From assembly GCA_018136815.1 (NCBI GenBank), contig CM030943.1, positions 2,263,370-2,327,369 of the forward strand: a stretch of 64,000 bases of DNA, read 5' to 3'. Both the position numbers and the translations under genes were made by a program. This document shows, piece by piece, positions 11,380 to 20,712 of the stretch. Source of the stretch: Isochrysis galbana (taxonomy: Eukaryota; Haptophyta; Isochrysidales; Isochrysidaceae). A model generated the notes under the pieces. That model made no database searches and was not told where the DNA came from. It saw nothing but the letters and a program-made list of their open reading frames with translations. The first letter of the stretch is position 1. Each line of letters begins with the position of its first letter.

Positions 11380-12082
11380 GGAGAGCGTGGGGGGCGGTAG
11401 GCGGAGGAGAGAGGTGGGGGTTGGAGGTAGGCTAAGGGGAAAGGATGGGGTCGTGGTAGTAGAAGATATGGGAGAGGAGAGGCGAGATATAGGCGGGGGC
11501 CATAGGGGAGATGTACGGAGTCCGAGGAGCCCAGAGATCCCGTCAGGTATAAAGAAAGAGAGATCGTTTATTGTAGAAGCGCAAGGTGAAGCCGCAGGGG
11601 ATCGCGGGCGGTCCAGCGGCTTGGGGGAAGAGAGAGTAGCGTCGAGGGCGGGGGGCGGGGCGGGGCGGGGGGGCAGCGCGATTTCTTTTGTAATAGCGGA
11701 AAGAATTACTGGGAGAAGTACAGTACGAGTACTCTACTCTGTGCGGGGAGAGCAGAGTAGAAAGTAAAGTACTGTCTCTGGCGAGTGAGGAGAGAAGAAG
11801 AGAGTTGGGGGGACACGGCGAGGAAGGCAGGTGGAATTACTATGCAAAGAGGCCCGTAACAGGCAGAACTGAGCCCCGTCTCGGGTCTTCTTGTGGGGTC
11901 CGTCGGAGTGTGGGCGCATTCAAGGAGATCGCTTTCTACAAAAAAACGTGGTACCTTCCAGGGATTCGTGGGGGTGGTCCCCCTCTCTTTCCCTCTCTCT
12001 CCCTCTCTCTCCCTCTCTCCCCCCTTCCCTCTCCCCTCCCTCCCTCCCTCCCTCCCTGCTTCCCTCCTCTCCTCTGCAGGGC
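11380..12082. promoter_or_regulatory. Divergent intergenic region with TACTCTACTCT palindromes and pyrimidine tract
   Basis: The region lies between the starts of the HAD-type gene (-) and the RRM gene (+). It is GA-rich near the minus-strand gene and CT-rich (11985-12075) near the plus-strand gene, so the coding strand is pyrimidine-rich on both sides. GAGTACTCTACTCT and GAGCAGAGTAGAAAG near 11730-11765 form a palindromic cluster also seen near 38.98 and 48.5 kb. CTCTGCAG directly before the RRM start could instead be a 3' splice site of a 5'-UTR intron. Confidence 0.4.
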
Positions 12083-12990
12083 ATGTTCTCTGCACGGAAG
12101 CGCAAGGTGGCCGAGCGCGAGGTGCCTGCCTGGCGGCGCGCGCTCGGCGAGGCGGCTGAGCCCAGCGAGCCGAGACGAGGATTCGCGAGAGGAGAGGGCA
12201 GTGAGACGGGAGAGGGACAGGGAGAGAGCCGTGGGGCGGCAGAGGAGCGCGGCGCTCGGGAAGCGTGCGGCGCGACGAGCGAGCCAAGCCCCCGGCGCCG
12301 CGAGGCTCCCGCGCTGCTAGAGAATGACGACGACGATGATGACGTTGACTTGAGCGTCTACCAGCTGGAGGAGGAAGAGGAAGGCGAGGCGGACGCACAG
12401 GCCGAGCCGCAGGCCGCTGTCTCATCTTGCCGTGTGGTGGTCTCCAATCTGGCGCACGACACCTCCTCCCACACGTTGAACGACTTTTTCGCCGAGTGCG
12501 GTCCGATCCTTGCGGTTGAGGCAAGCGACGAGAGGGTGGCGACGCTAACCTTTGGATCGAGGCAGGCGGCGCTGCTCGCAGTGGGCAAAACAGGCGGTAT
12601 GTGCGACGGGCGCAGGTGCGCGCATGCGGCCCACTGCCCGATTATGAGCTAGCTCCATGCTCACAGCACGGCGACACATGTTTTCGCAGGCTGGTCGTCT
12701 TGCTCGAGACGCCGGCCACCAGTGGTGTTGGTGCCACCTCATCCGGCGGTGTGCAGACGGTGCTAGCGCCGCCGCAGATGCTCCCGCCGCGCGCGGCAAG
12801 CGCGCAGGAGCAACTCGCTACCTACGGCTACAAACTGGGCGGGCGCGGTTCGCGCACTGTCTTTGTGGACGATGACAAGCGCTCGCGTGAGAAGCTGCAG
12901 CGGCGCGAGGAGAGGCGTGCTGAAGCGCGCAGTCAATACGGCGGCAGGCCGGCGTTTGGGCAGGCGGGCGCCAACATTGGGCCAATCTAG
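12083..12990 (+). CDS. RRM-domain RNA-binding protein
   Basis: Two exons, 12083-12600 and 12690-12990. The 89-nt intron begins GTGCGACGGG and ends TTTTCGCAG, and phase is kept across an ATG split by the junction. The protein is about 270 aa: a charged N-terminus, an acidic run (NDDDDDDVDLS), then an RRM reading CRVVVSNLAHDTSSHTLNDF…CGPILAVEA…VATLTFGSRQAA. The first strand VVVSNL is RNP2-like and VATLTF stands at the RNP1 position, missing the usual aromatics. The C-terminus is a basic helix (KRSREKLQRREERRAEARSQ) ending GQAGANIGPI. It is probably a nuclear RNA-processing factor; the exact family is not recognised. The start at 12083 is the first in-frame ATG after the CT tract. Confidence 0.75.
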
Positions 12991-14160
12991 CTGCCGTTTC
13001 GGAGGGACACACGCCAGCCATGCGGAGTCAACGAGCGTGACCTCCTGCGCACCCCCACCCCTTGAAGCACTTATTGCCGCCCACCAGATCGGTGTTGAGG
13101 GCATGCTCCAATGAAACTCTCCGTCTTGGACTCTCCATAACCTCTCCTGTCTGATCCTATCTGAAGATTCTCCTTTGCTAGCCACGTGTGGCAGGCATCA
13201 AACAGCAACGACGACGACGACGACTTCTTGATAATCTACGGCCGCATCAAAGGGTGGTGTTGGTGGAGCGATGTCAGTGCCAGAATAGGATCAGAGAAAA
13301 CCTCGTATTATTCTTGTTGCGGGCGGGGGTGGTTGACAATCCATGTTAGTTTCACAAGGGGCTCTCTTCCCCTGGCAAGCCCCTGCTCCTTCCCCACCCG
13401 CGTTAGGTTTGCCAAAGCCCCTGCTTTTCTCTCTCCCCGCGGGAACTCCTTCTCCCTCCCTGTCGATATTTCCTCGCCGGAAGACCCCCCCCCCCCCAAA
13501 GCCAAACAAAAAGGAACGAGGGGGGGGCGAAAAGGGGAGTGAGGGTGAGGGTGGGGCAAGGGCGATGTCAGGTGTGAACCCAGCGGAAGGGAAAACGGTT
13601 TGCAGCGTAGTAGTCATCTTCAAGAATATTTTTTCCCTTTCCTACTGGCGCAATGGCGCGCCACGCGGCAGTTTAACATTGCGAGTGCTGTTGCGTAGTA
13701 GAACAAATATTGTTTGAGATGGAAACGCATCCATTACAGAAAAAGCAAACATGGACATTTATGTTGGCTTAATCGAGCCCGTCCCACGTTCGACAGAATG
13801 TGACCTTGTGATGGCTCCTTTATGGCTTCTGTGACGGATCTGAGGTTACCACTACCTCAGATGGAACGGAGGGGACGGAAGGGAAGCGGCGAGAGGCGCG
13901 GCTGGAGTTGGGGACAGGCCAATGACGGGCTCACCCGCCTGGCGAGAGCGTTGTACAATTGTCGCCATCGCACCCAGGCAGTCCTTCTCGGCTCAAATCA
14001 ACACCAATACTCAATACTCATGAGCCAGTGTAGAGCTGGCGACGTGACTGACCAATTTGGCGGGCAATCCTATTGCGGCTGTGCTATTGGCTCCATGGAG
14101 GCTTTTGTTGCTTGCTGCTGCTGGCACGGTGCGTGTGCATAAAGCGAGGGGATCGGGCTG
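12991..14160. other. Intergenic, no gene recognised
   Basis: Contains the RRM gene 3' flank, a C-tract near 13490 and a G-rich stretch near 13530. The only interpretable element is the inverted MSAPSS-family fragment at 13836-13935. Confidence 0.5.
13836..13935 (-). repeat. MSAPSS-family fragment, inverted
   Basis: The reverse complement contains CCCGTCATTGGCC, CCGCGCCTCTCGCCGCTTCC and GAGGTAGTGGTAACCTC, the order found after the MSAPSSRSPSPKP start at 34200-34290 and 51495-51590. Short and broken. Confidence 0.7.
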
Positions 14161-14163
14161 CGA

Positions 14164-16423
14164 CTACATTGGTGGCGCAGGCATCACGTATGGAGCGGGG
14201 GGTATAGCACTGATGCACGGCTTGCCACCATCGTTGCACAGCACTGCATGTGCAGATGGGTAGGATAGCAGCTGGCGGTATACCTCAAGCGAGGCCCACG
14301 CGTCCAATGCCGCATATTCGAGCTGCAACACGAACACACAAGAGGGGCGGGGAGGCGCTATAAGTGAGTCAACTTGCTGCGAGCTCTTGGGTGGAGGGAG
14401 GCCATGGCCGAGCAAGGGGTGCAGCATGGAGCGTTTTCGTGCTCTTGCCTGTTCGGGGGAGAGTAGTGCGGCTTCCCAATTGGAACATCGGATCGCACGT
14501 TGTTTTTGCAATTGCTTGCCAAGCACTCGCTCGCACAACTCCGCTAGGCTCCAAGGGCGATGTCCGTGGGGGAGCACGAGCACGGCAAGTCGAGAGAGAT
14601 CTAGTAGGCCGGCACATTGCACTCCAAAATCCGCTCGCAGCTTGAGGCCGTCGGAGCTGATACCCACTCCAACCTGCATGTGGATGCCGTCACGTGTGAG
14701 TAGGCCCATCTGATGAGTCTTAGAGAGCGAATCCTCCAAGGCCCTCCCGCGAGCGCTCGGCAAGGCTCTCACCACCTTGAGGATCTCCGGGTCCTCAAGT
14801 AGATGTCGTAGCGATGGAGGAAGGCGCGCCCGCCGCGCAGCAGAAGCTCCGCTCTTGCCCAAGGGAATTTGGTGTGCAGCGCCACCACGCTGCGTCTCGG
14901 CCGCATTGCCTGGCATGGCGCTGGGACGACCGCTGCCGTCGTCGTTAGTGCAGATGACCGAATTGCGGGGCAACTGCGAACCAAAGTGAGCAATGTGGAA
15001 TACATACGCCCCAACTGAAGTGGCTAGTTGGATTGTGGCTGTCGGCCGGGGCGCGGCGTTCTGCACGTATTCAACCTAGTAGGTGTAAGGGAGGGGAAGG
15101 GGGGAGGGCGGACAGCTCGAGCCGGCCTATACAGAAGCAAGGGCACAACGCTTAGATATGGTGCCCACACCATTCACTGCAGTGTGAGCCCTACCTTCCC
15201 CCACTGCCCCCAAATCGACGGCAACACAAGTCCAAACGCATCCATCCGCACCGAAAGCAAGCCTACGGCCAACGCACCTTCCACTCGATATCAAGGCCAA
15301 AGAGGCGTGGACCACCGCTCGCAATTAGTTCTGCGCTGACCGCCTCCGCCTCCATCACGTGCCGCACGTATGTCACGCAGATGGGCATTGCGAGCGCGGC
15401 GACGGGCGATGAGCGGTTAGAGAGCGAGAGGCTGGTACCTAGGCGCGGCAGCTTGCGCTTCGGCCGTGTACCTTTCATTGCAGCGGGCTTATCCCCCGCT
15501 CCAATCAAAGCAACGGCTCGTTCGCTGTGAGCGCTGAGCTCTGCCTTGTTGCTCACGTCGGGAGCTCTTAGCCCCTTTCCCGTGATACAAATTTCGAATG
15601 GCCGGTTGCTCTTGTGTGACCCAGCCCCAGCTGGCATTGCCTTCTCGTCGAATCGTTGCTCGTCTATTGCGCCTAACGCCACCTTGGTCGCTACATCTTC
15701 CATGACAACTCTTGCCTCTTCCTCGACGTCAAGCTCGACCTCGGCCATTCCATCTCGACGCACGAAGCCAGCTGGGTCTGTTTCTATCCTCTTGCTTGGC
15801 CCAGCCTGAGCCGTCCGCTCCTTGTCGCCCAGCGCTGCCGGTAGCTCACTCGCTTCGAACCTAGCTGCACACGAACTGTCCCTTCCTCCGCCCCCCGACC
15901 TCTCACCTGACGGAGCTGCTGGCGGCGCTCCTCTCTCCCGGACTGTGACCGTCTCTCCATTGCAGCCCTCGGCGATGAGCTCCGAAACATGAGGCGCGTA
16001 ATCTACAACGGCGCCCTTCTCTTCTCCCTGTCCCCCCTCAACAGGCGTAGAGGCTGACGGTGCTCCTCTCTCCCCAACGGCGCTCCTTCCACCCCCCCTC
16101 CCTCCCCCGTCGATCGCGGCGACCAGTGACCACTCTCTATCTCCAATGGCGGCCCTCTCTCCATCCCAGCGCCCGCTTCTGAGCGCATCTATCTGCGGTT
16201 CCACTCTCTCTTCGCTCGGCGGCCGCTGAGGCTCTCTCTCGCGTGGCAGGTCTCGTGCGTCTGCATGCTCCGCGAGGCAGGCAAGCAGCGCGTCGATTCC
16301 CGCCCAGCTCACAGACATGAGCCGAGGAGGGAGGATGAGCACGGGAATCGCGTGGAAGGGAACACGGCGAGATTTGGAGCAGCGGGACAGAGTTGGAGCA
16401 GAGGGACCAAGTGGGTGTGCCAA
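14164..16423 (-). CDS. WRN-type DEDDy 3'-5' exonuclease
   Basis: Four exons can be joined: about 16423-15278, 15075-14776, 14673-14449 and 14322-14164. After a long, poorly conserved N-terminus the exonuclease core begins with LFGLDIEWKV (motif I, Asp and Glu), then PTATIQLAT and YVFHIAHFG. Next come VGVGISSDGLKLRADFGVQC, WSLAELCERVLGKQLQKQ and AIRCSNWEAALLSPEQ, and motif III YAALDAWASLEVYRQL with Tyr and Asp in place. This order matches the exonuclease domain of Werner-type proteins. No helicase is attached, as in stand-alone WRN-like exonucleases of plants and algae. The last intron (14323-14448) begins GCAAGA and is a GC-AG intron; its removal joins LLSPEQ to LEYAALD as in the family. The start may be 16423 or the ATG at 16318 (MSVSWAGID). 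Likely nuclear DNA repair or replication. Confidence 0.85.
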
Positions 16424-16733
16424 AGGGCGGGAAACCCGCGTGGGAGTGGGTGGGGGCCACCAGCGCGGCTACTCTCTTTAACTCCTACCTTATGGGCCGT
16501 TTCCGTTTCTACGACGATCGTGCCGAGGGAGCGAGCGAGCTCACGGTGCTCTGAGGTACTTTACACGAGCCGAGATTTTTTGTATTTTTGAGAGGACTCT
16601 TTTGCGTGACAGGATGTTTAGTTTGAGCGCTTTCCGAATATTAGAGGGTATAGGGTAGTACGTAGTACAATAGCGGCGATAGCCGACCTTTTCAAGAATA
16701 GGAATAGGGCGCGCTCAAACAGGGCCTTTTTAT

Positions 16734-17625
16734 AAAAAAAATCTTCTTAAAAATTCCCGCTACATGTGCGGCGTGAGGCAGCTTGCTGGTGTACCTCCCT
16801 ACTACCCAACCTTAACCCTTAACAACCCCCTTCCCCTTCCCCAGTTCCCTCTTTGGCGGAGAAGCTGGTTCCGGGGAGGCCGCGCGCGCTGCTTCGGCCG
16901 GGAGTTGGAGAGAAGGGGGCGGGAGACTGTGGCTTTTCCGTTGCTCTTGCACGGCTTGTACCTTGTATCACCTTCTTTTATAGTTCCCAGGGTCTCTCTT
17001 GTTGTCTTTTGGGGCTTCCATCACCACGGGTTAGTTACCTACCTTGGGTGATGTTTCGTATGTCCAGACCTCCCCCCGCCTGCAGGAGGTCCTCCGATAT
17101 TTCTAAGTTGAAGTCTTTGTCCACCGCGTATAGAGGGCTTATCATCTTCTTGATGTGTTTGTTGCTCGGGGCGTGTAGCCCTATATTCTCTCGTTGTTTT
17201 TTTAGCCTCTGAAAGAAACCGACTTTCGCCGTTACTAATAGGTGGTATCTCGCGAGGATCGCTCTTAAGATTGACCTAACGGACCTACCTTCCGCGTTGC
17301 CATACTGGATATTGTAAAAGTCCGTTAGTATATACCTCCAAGCCAAGATACCCAGGTATCCCGAGGAGGGATGTGGTCTGTCTATCTGATAGCAGAAAAG
17401 ACGTTGGGCTATTTCAGATCCCGGCCTAAGGTGAATCCCCAGAAGTCCTTATATGAATTCGAAGACGGGCTCAGTCGCAATGCACGTGGCTATGTGAGTC
17501 GAGCTCTCGGGGGCTATGCCGCAAAAGCGGCACGTCGGGTCATCGGCGAAACGGTTCGCCGTAGCTATCCTCCTATGTATGTAGGACATGTTTGAAGTGC
17601 AAATTAGAGTCTCTGGGTTCATCCC
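16734..17625 (-). pseudogene. LINE ORF2 C-terminus and 3' end, copy A
   Basis: Reading on the minus strand, it encodes RRIATANRFADDPTCRFCGI then APESSTHIATC (a CxxC…H…C zinc-binding segment of LINE ORF2 tails), a frameshift near 17400, then YILTDFYNIQYGNAEGRSVR and the terminal LDIRNIT. The 3' UTR contains the telomere-like AACCTTAACCC region and ends GGGAATTTTTAAGAAGA plus eight T (on that strand). It is 5'-truncated near 17625, where unrelated lower-GC sequence begins. Confidence 0.85.
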
Positions 17626-17772
17626 GAGGGTACCACTCGGCGGAGAGGGCTGCACGAGCGATCCGACTCCGCCAGAAAGTTGTTTGGTTCCCCCCCTACT
17701 CCCTCACGCGGAAATCAACCCCTTGTACGACAATTGCGTTTATAAAATATAATCGTTGCTACTAATTCAAAC

Positions 17773-18231
17773 ATGGGTAGCCTCTCTACCCTCGCACTCA
17801 CTCATATTCCCGACACTACAGGCCCAGTGACTAGGTCAGTACATGGCTTGGTAACAAAACTTCTGAATAATCCTCTTCATCACCTCCCCGGGCGACCACC
17901 TTCTTCTCCTCCCCCCGGGCAACCTCCTCCTCCGTCCCCCTCCCCCTCCTCGCCCTCGCCGCCGCCGCCCTCGCCTATAAAGGATGCATTAGCAAGATTC
18001 AAGGGAACCCAAGAACAGTTGGGCCGATTGCAAAAAGAATCGAAAGCTCACAAAGGGAACCCCAAACCGGGCGAAACAGCTCAGTGGCTGTCGTACTACA
18101 GCATTTACCTCGGGATTTTAATCACCGTCTTGAAATACCTGCAGGAACTTGCCGAAGTGAGATCGAAAGAGCTAAAACGTGAGTTACACCTGACTAAACT
18201 AACGCAAGAGTACCACAAACCCATGGGTTAG
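17773..18231 (+). CDS. Unknown ORF 1, proline-rich with helical C-terminus, unlike neighbours
   Basis: A 152-aa intronless frame. The N-terminus reads MGSLSTLALTHIPDTTGPV, followed by a PPPGQPPPPSPSPSS-type linker and a helical, lysine-rich C-terminus (RFKGTQEQLGRLQKESKA; WLSYYSIYLGILITVLKYL). The helical part and flanks are visibly richer in A/T than the host genes, and TATAAAATATA lies about 32 bases before the ATG. I do not recognise the protein. It is followed after 26 bases by a second ORF on the same strand. Both lie just beyond a truncated LINE end, so they may be part of an inserted element or endogenised virus (inference). Confidence 0.55.
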   Translation: MGSLSTLALTHIPDTTGPVTRSVHGLVTKLLNNPLHHLPGRPPSSPPPGQPPPPSPSPSSPSPPPPSPIKDALARFKGTQEQLGRLQKESKAHKGNPKPGETAQWLSYYSIYLGILITVLKYLQELAEVRSKELKRELHLTKLTQEYHKPMG

Positions 18232-18257
18232 CCCGACAGACTAGATCTTATGCGAAA

Positions 18258-18776
18258 ATGGCGGCTGAGTTCAAAAAACGAGTGGATTCTTACACAACTA
18301 TGGTAAGTACCCTTGAGGAATTGGCCAAGAAAACACCCGAACCAATTTCGTTTAGGGACGCTGTCTCAAGCATTCTCGATGAGGAATGGACAGCTTTGTC
18401 TACAGCTCTGGAAGAGATTGACACATTGGACTTGGCGCTGATGAGGGGTCCCGTAACCCATATCGAGAACTACGTACTTACCAAACCTGAAGTTAGCAAT
18501 CACTTAAAAAAACATCTGCGAGAATTCAAGGAAAGATACGACAAAGTCTTAGAAGCCTACTGCCCGGTATTCAATAAAAAGAAGCTGCTATCACTACGTA
18601 GCAATAACACCGAACTGCAACGGAAGCTAGAATTGTTCATTGAGATCGCCAGTGAGTACTCTCAAGAATATGCCGGCAAATTTATTCGTGACATTAATAA
18701 GCTAAACGAAGAATATCATGTCGTAGTCGAGGAAGCTTACAAGGTAATAATGAGTAAACAGGGAAACACCTCTTGA
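18258..18776 (+). CDS. Unknown ORF 2, all-helical protein unlike neighbours
   Basis: A 172-aa intronless frame starting MAAEFKKRVDSYTTMVSTL and ending VIMSKQGNTS. It is rich in Lys, Glu and Leu with heptad-like spacing (HLREFKERYDKVLEAY; RKLELFIEIASEYSQEY), so probably helical or coiled coil. Base use is much less GC-biased than flanking genes. Tandem placement 26 bases after ORF 1 on the same strand suggests a shared transcript. A strong inverted repeat sits directly after the stop codon. No homologue is recognised; candidate viral or mobile-element structural protein. Confidence 0.55.
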   Translation: MAAEFKKRVDSYTTMVSTLEELAKKTPEPISFRDAVSSILDEEWTALSTALEEIDTLDLALMRGPVTHIENYVLTKPEVSNHLKKHLREFKERYDKVLEAYCPVFNKKKLLSLRSNNTELQRKLELFIEIASEYSQEYAGKFIRDINKLNEEYHVVVEEAYKVIMSKQGNTS

Positions 18777-18812
18777 AGGGCGTGTCTCCGCGAAAGAGCG
18801 GACGAGACGCCC
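18777..18812 (+). terminator. Inverted repeat after unknown ORF 2
   Basis: GGGCGTGTCTCCGC, then GAAA, then GAGCGGACGAGACGCCC can fold into an imperfect hairpin of about 14 bp with a GAAA-type loop, beginning within a few bases of the stop codon. Placement at a gene end resembles transcript-end hairpins known in some large DNA viruses, but function is not shown. Confidence 0.4.
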
Positions 18813-19245
18813 CCGCCGGAGAGCAACCTTGCTCGTCAGATATTTTTGGGGGCGGGCGCGCGGAGAGAGAGAGGCACCCCCCCCCCCCTTCCCATCCACA
18901 GCCCCTCTACCCCATCCCCCGGCGAGTAGGCTCCCCAGGCGTTGTGGATGGCACAGGCGTTGTCGAAGGAGACCCTCTCGGGGCGCGCCCTCATGCCGAG
19001 CCAAGGCGATGCTGTTCTCGTCGCGTACGGGGTGCTCCTGGGCCTCTCCTTCGGGGTGCTCGCGGGGGGGGGCTCATGGTAGGGTGAGAGTGAGGGAAAG
19101 GAGACCAAATGAAGGCAAGCCGCCTCTCATCGAAGGCCCGCCGATCGCCAGCACCGACGACGTGCGCTTTGGAGAAGACGTCGATCTGCAGACCATCGGG
19201 TGGGCTCACACCCCTCGCGGAAAGTGTGATCTGAAAGCGAGCGGT

Positions 19246-19318
19246 TCCTCCGGTATATCCTCTCCGCTCCCCTCCGGTATATCTCCTCCGCTCCCCTCCG
19301 GTATAGCTCCTCTGTTAT
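19246..19318. repeat. Triplicate 20-24-mer, CTCCGGTATATC-type
   Basis: Three head-to-tail units of CCCTCCGGTATATCTCCTC-type sequence, with minor changes, immediately upstream of the ORF at 19340. Possibly a promoter array or simple slippage. Confidence 0.6.
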
Positions 19319-19339
19319 CTCATCAGCCACCTCTGCCCA

Positions 19340-19693
19340 TTGACTGTATTGTCAGGAGGGTACGACAGAGTGAACAAGCTCAATGAAGCAGGGAACTCTT
19401 TGCTCTTCTACATCGGCGACCTCAAATACGTCTTCGTGGGCATCGAAGTGTTCGAATTTGAGGCCGTCGACGAGATCGTCGCATTCGTATCGCCTGTAGG
19501 AGCGAACGACTTTCCGTATCCCTACGCCATTGATAAGACCGGTAGGCATTACCTCATGCTCAAAAAGAAACAGGGGTACATTGACCCGTACCACAGCCTT
19601 TACGACATCGAAAAGAAGTTCAAGCTGACACACGAGGAGTGCGGTATACATACAATGCACTCATTGAAGACGATCCTTTCAAGACAAGTGTGA
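19340..19693 (+). CDS. Giant-virus-like conserved protein, possibly an endogenised fragment
   Basis: A 117-aa frame containing NSLLFYIGDLKYVFVGIEVF, FEAVDEIVAFVSPVGANDFP and YPYAIDKTGRHYLML, and ending near MHSLKTILSRQV. The pattern 'YVFIG…F.F…I..FVSPVGNNDVPYPYAID…YLML' is one I associate with conserved proteins of unknown function in Mimivirus-like algal viruses; this is recall, not a search result. Its base composition is closer to neutral than the host genes. The usual start is unclear: the open frame begins just before a YDRVNKLNEAGN segment, and upstream sequence is host-like. Possible gene from a virus infecting this lineage. Confidence 0.5.
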   Translation: MTVLSGGYDRVNKLNEAGNSLLFYIGDLKYVFVGIEVFEFEAVDEIVAFVSPVGANDFPYPYAIDKTGRHYLMLKKKQGYIDPYHSLYDIEKKFKLTHEECGIHTMHSLKTILSRQV

Positions 19694-20000
19694 GGAGAGG
19701 TCCTGCATGCGGCTGCGCGGCGGCAGGGCGCAGGGGCAGGAGGGGTACCTGTGACGCGGCCGAGACTGGGGCACGGGAAGCGATGCGTGTGGCTCGTGAG
19801 CTAGGGATGCGGCGACTGTGGTTGTGGACGTTGCTCGAGTCGGGGCCCGTCTCGTTGTATGATCGCGTGGGACGACACGCAATATACACAGGCTCACGCT
19901 GATGCCGGATGTGATTGTCGAAGGCTTCTTGAGGGAGGTGGTGAACGCATTCCCCAATCTCAAGTTCCTCAAGCTTGAGTTGGGTGCCTTTGCTTAGATA
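19694..20000 (+). pseudogene. Degenerate continuation after the viral-like ORF
   Basis: One frame holds CDAAETGAREAMRVARELGM then RRLWLWTLLESGPVSLYDRVG, weakly like an acetyltransferase (GNAT) tail. Another frame ends VIVEGFLREVVNAFPNLKFL then KLELGAFA before a stop at about 19997. The frames do not join. It may be a decayed second gene of the same insertion. Confidence 0.25.
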
Positions 20001-20274
20001 CTAGACATTTTTTTGTACCGACGCATTGCGTATTGGGGAACGAGGGGTACCAAATGAAGGCAAACGACCTTGCCTCCACCTCGAGTGCGAGGATGTCGAG
20101 TCGAGCGGAGCCGGAGGGCTTTGAGCCACTCCGTCGCGAGCGGCACAGGCGGTTAGCGCGGCGCTCTGGCCCTCCTCACGTCGCGAGAGATGGAGCGAGA
20201 GATTGGAGGAATTGTGTGAGACATTCCTACCTAAAAAGAAAACAAGCATTCTGGGTAAAAACAAAATTATCACC

Positions 20275-20480
20275 TGGCCCTCTTTTGACGGAACGCGACT
20301 TTCCGTCCCCTCCGTTCCCATCTGAGGTAGTGGTAACCCCGGATCCGTCAGGTCAAGGCGCAAGGGGTCACTCAACGACGACATGGATTTCGGGGGGAAA
20401 GGGGGGGGGCGGGTAGGGGGGAACCCTAGGCCCTGGGGCGAATCCTTGGACACCCAGGGCATAGGACCAGCGGAGGTGGA
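20275..20480 (+). repeat. MSAPSS-family fragment plus dispersed repeat B
   Basis: TTCCGTCCCCTCCGTTCCCA followed by TCTGAGGTAGTGGTAACC is the MSAPSS-family segment. After it, AATCCTTGGACACCCAGGG and GGAGGTGGAAAATAGT recur at about 34710-34755, defining a second short repeat. Confidence 0.6.
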
Positions 20481-20712
20481 AAATAGTCGTTTAAATGATT
20501 TTTAAATGCGTGAATGACCGGGCTAACATGTGCAACGATTTGTGCCACTGGGGCAGCGGTCCCATACACATACACTGTCCAAGAAAGGTCGCACGACGAG
20601 GCGGCCCGCCAGATAGCCCGGCGCTCCTTGCCTGCACAAACAGCGTCTAAGCAGGGGCGCACGACAAGACGGCTTGCCAGATAACTCAGCGTGCCGTCGC
20701 CATGAGTAGAGT

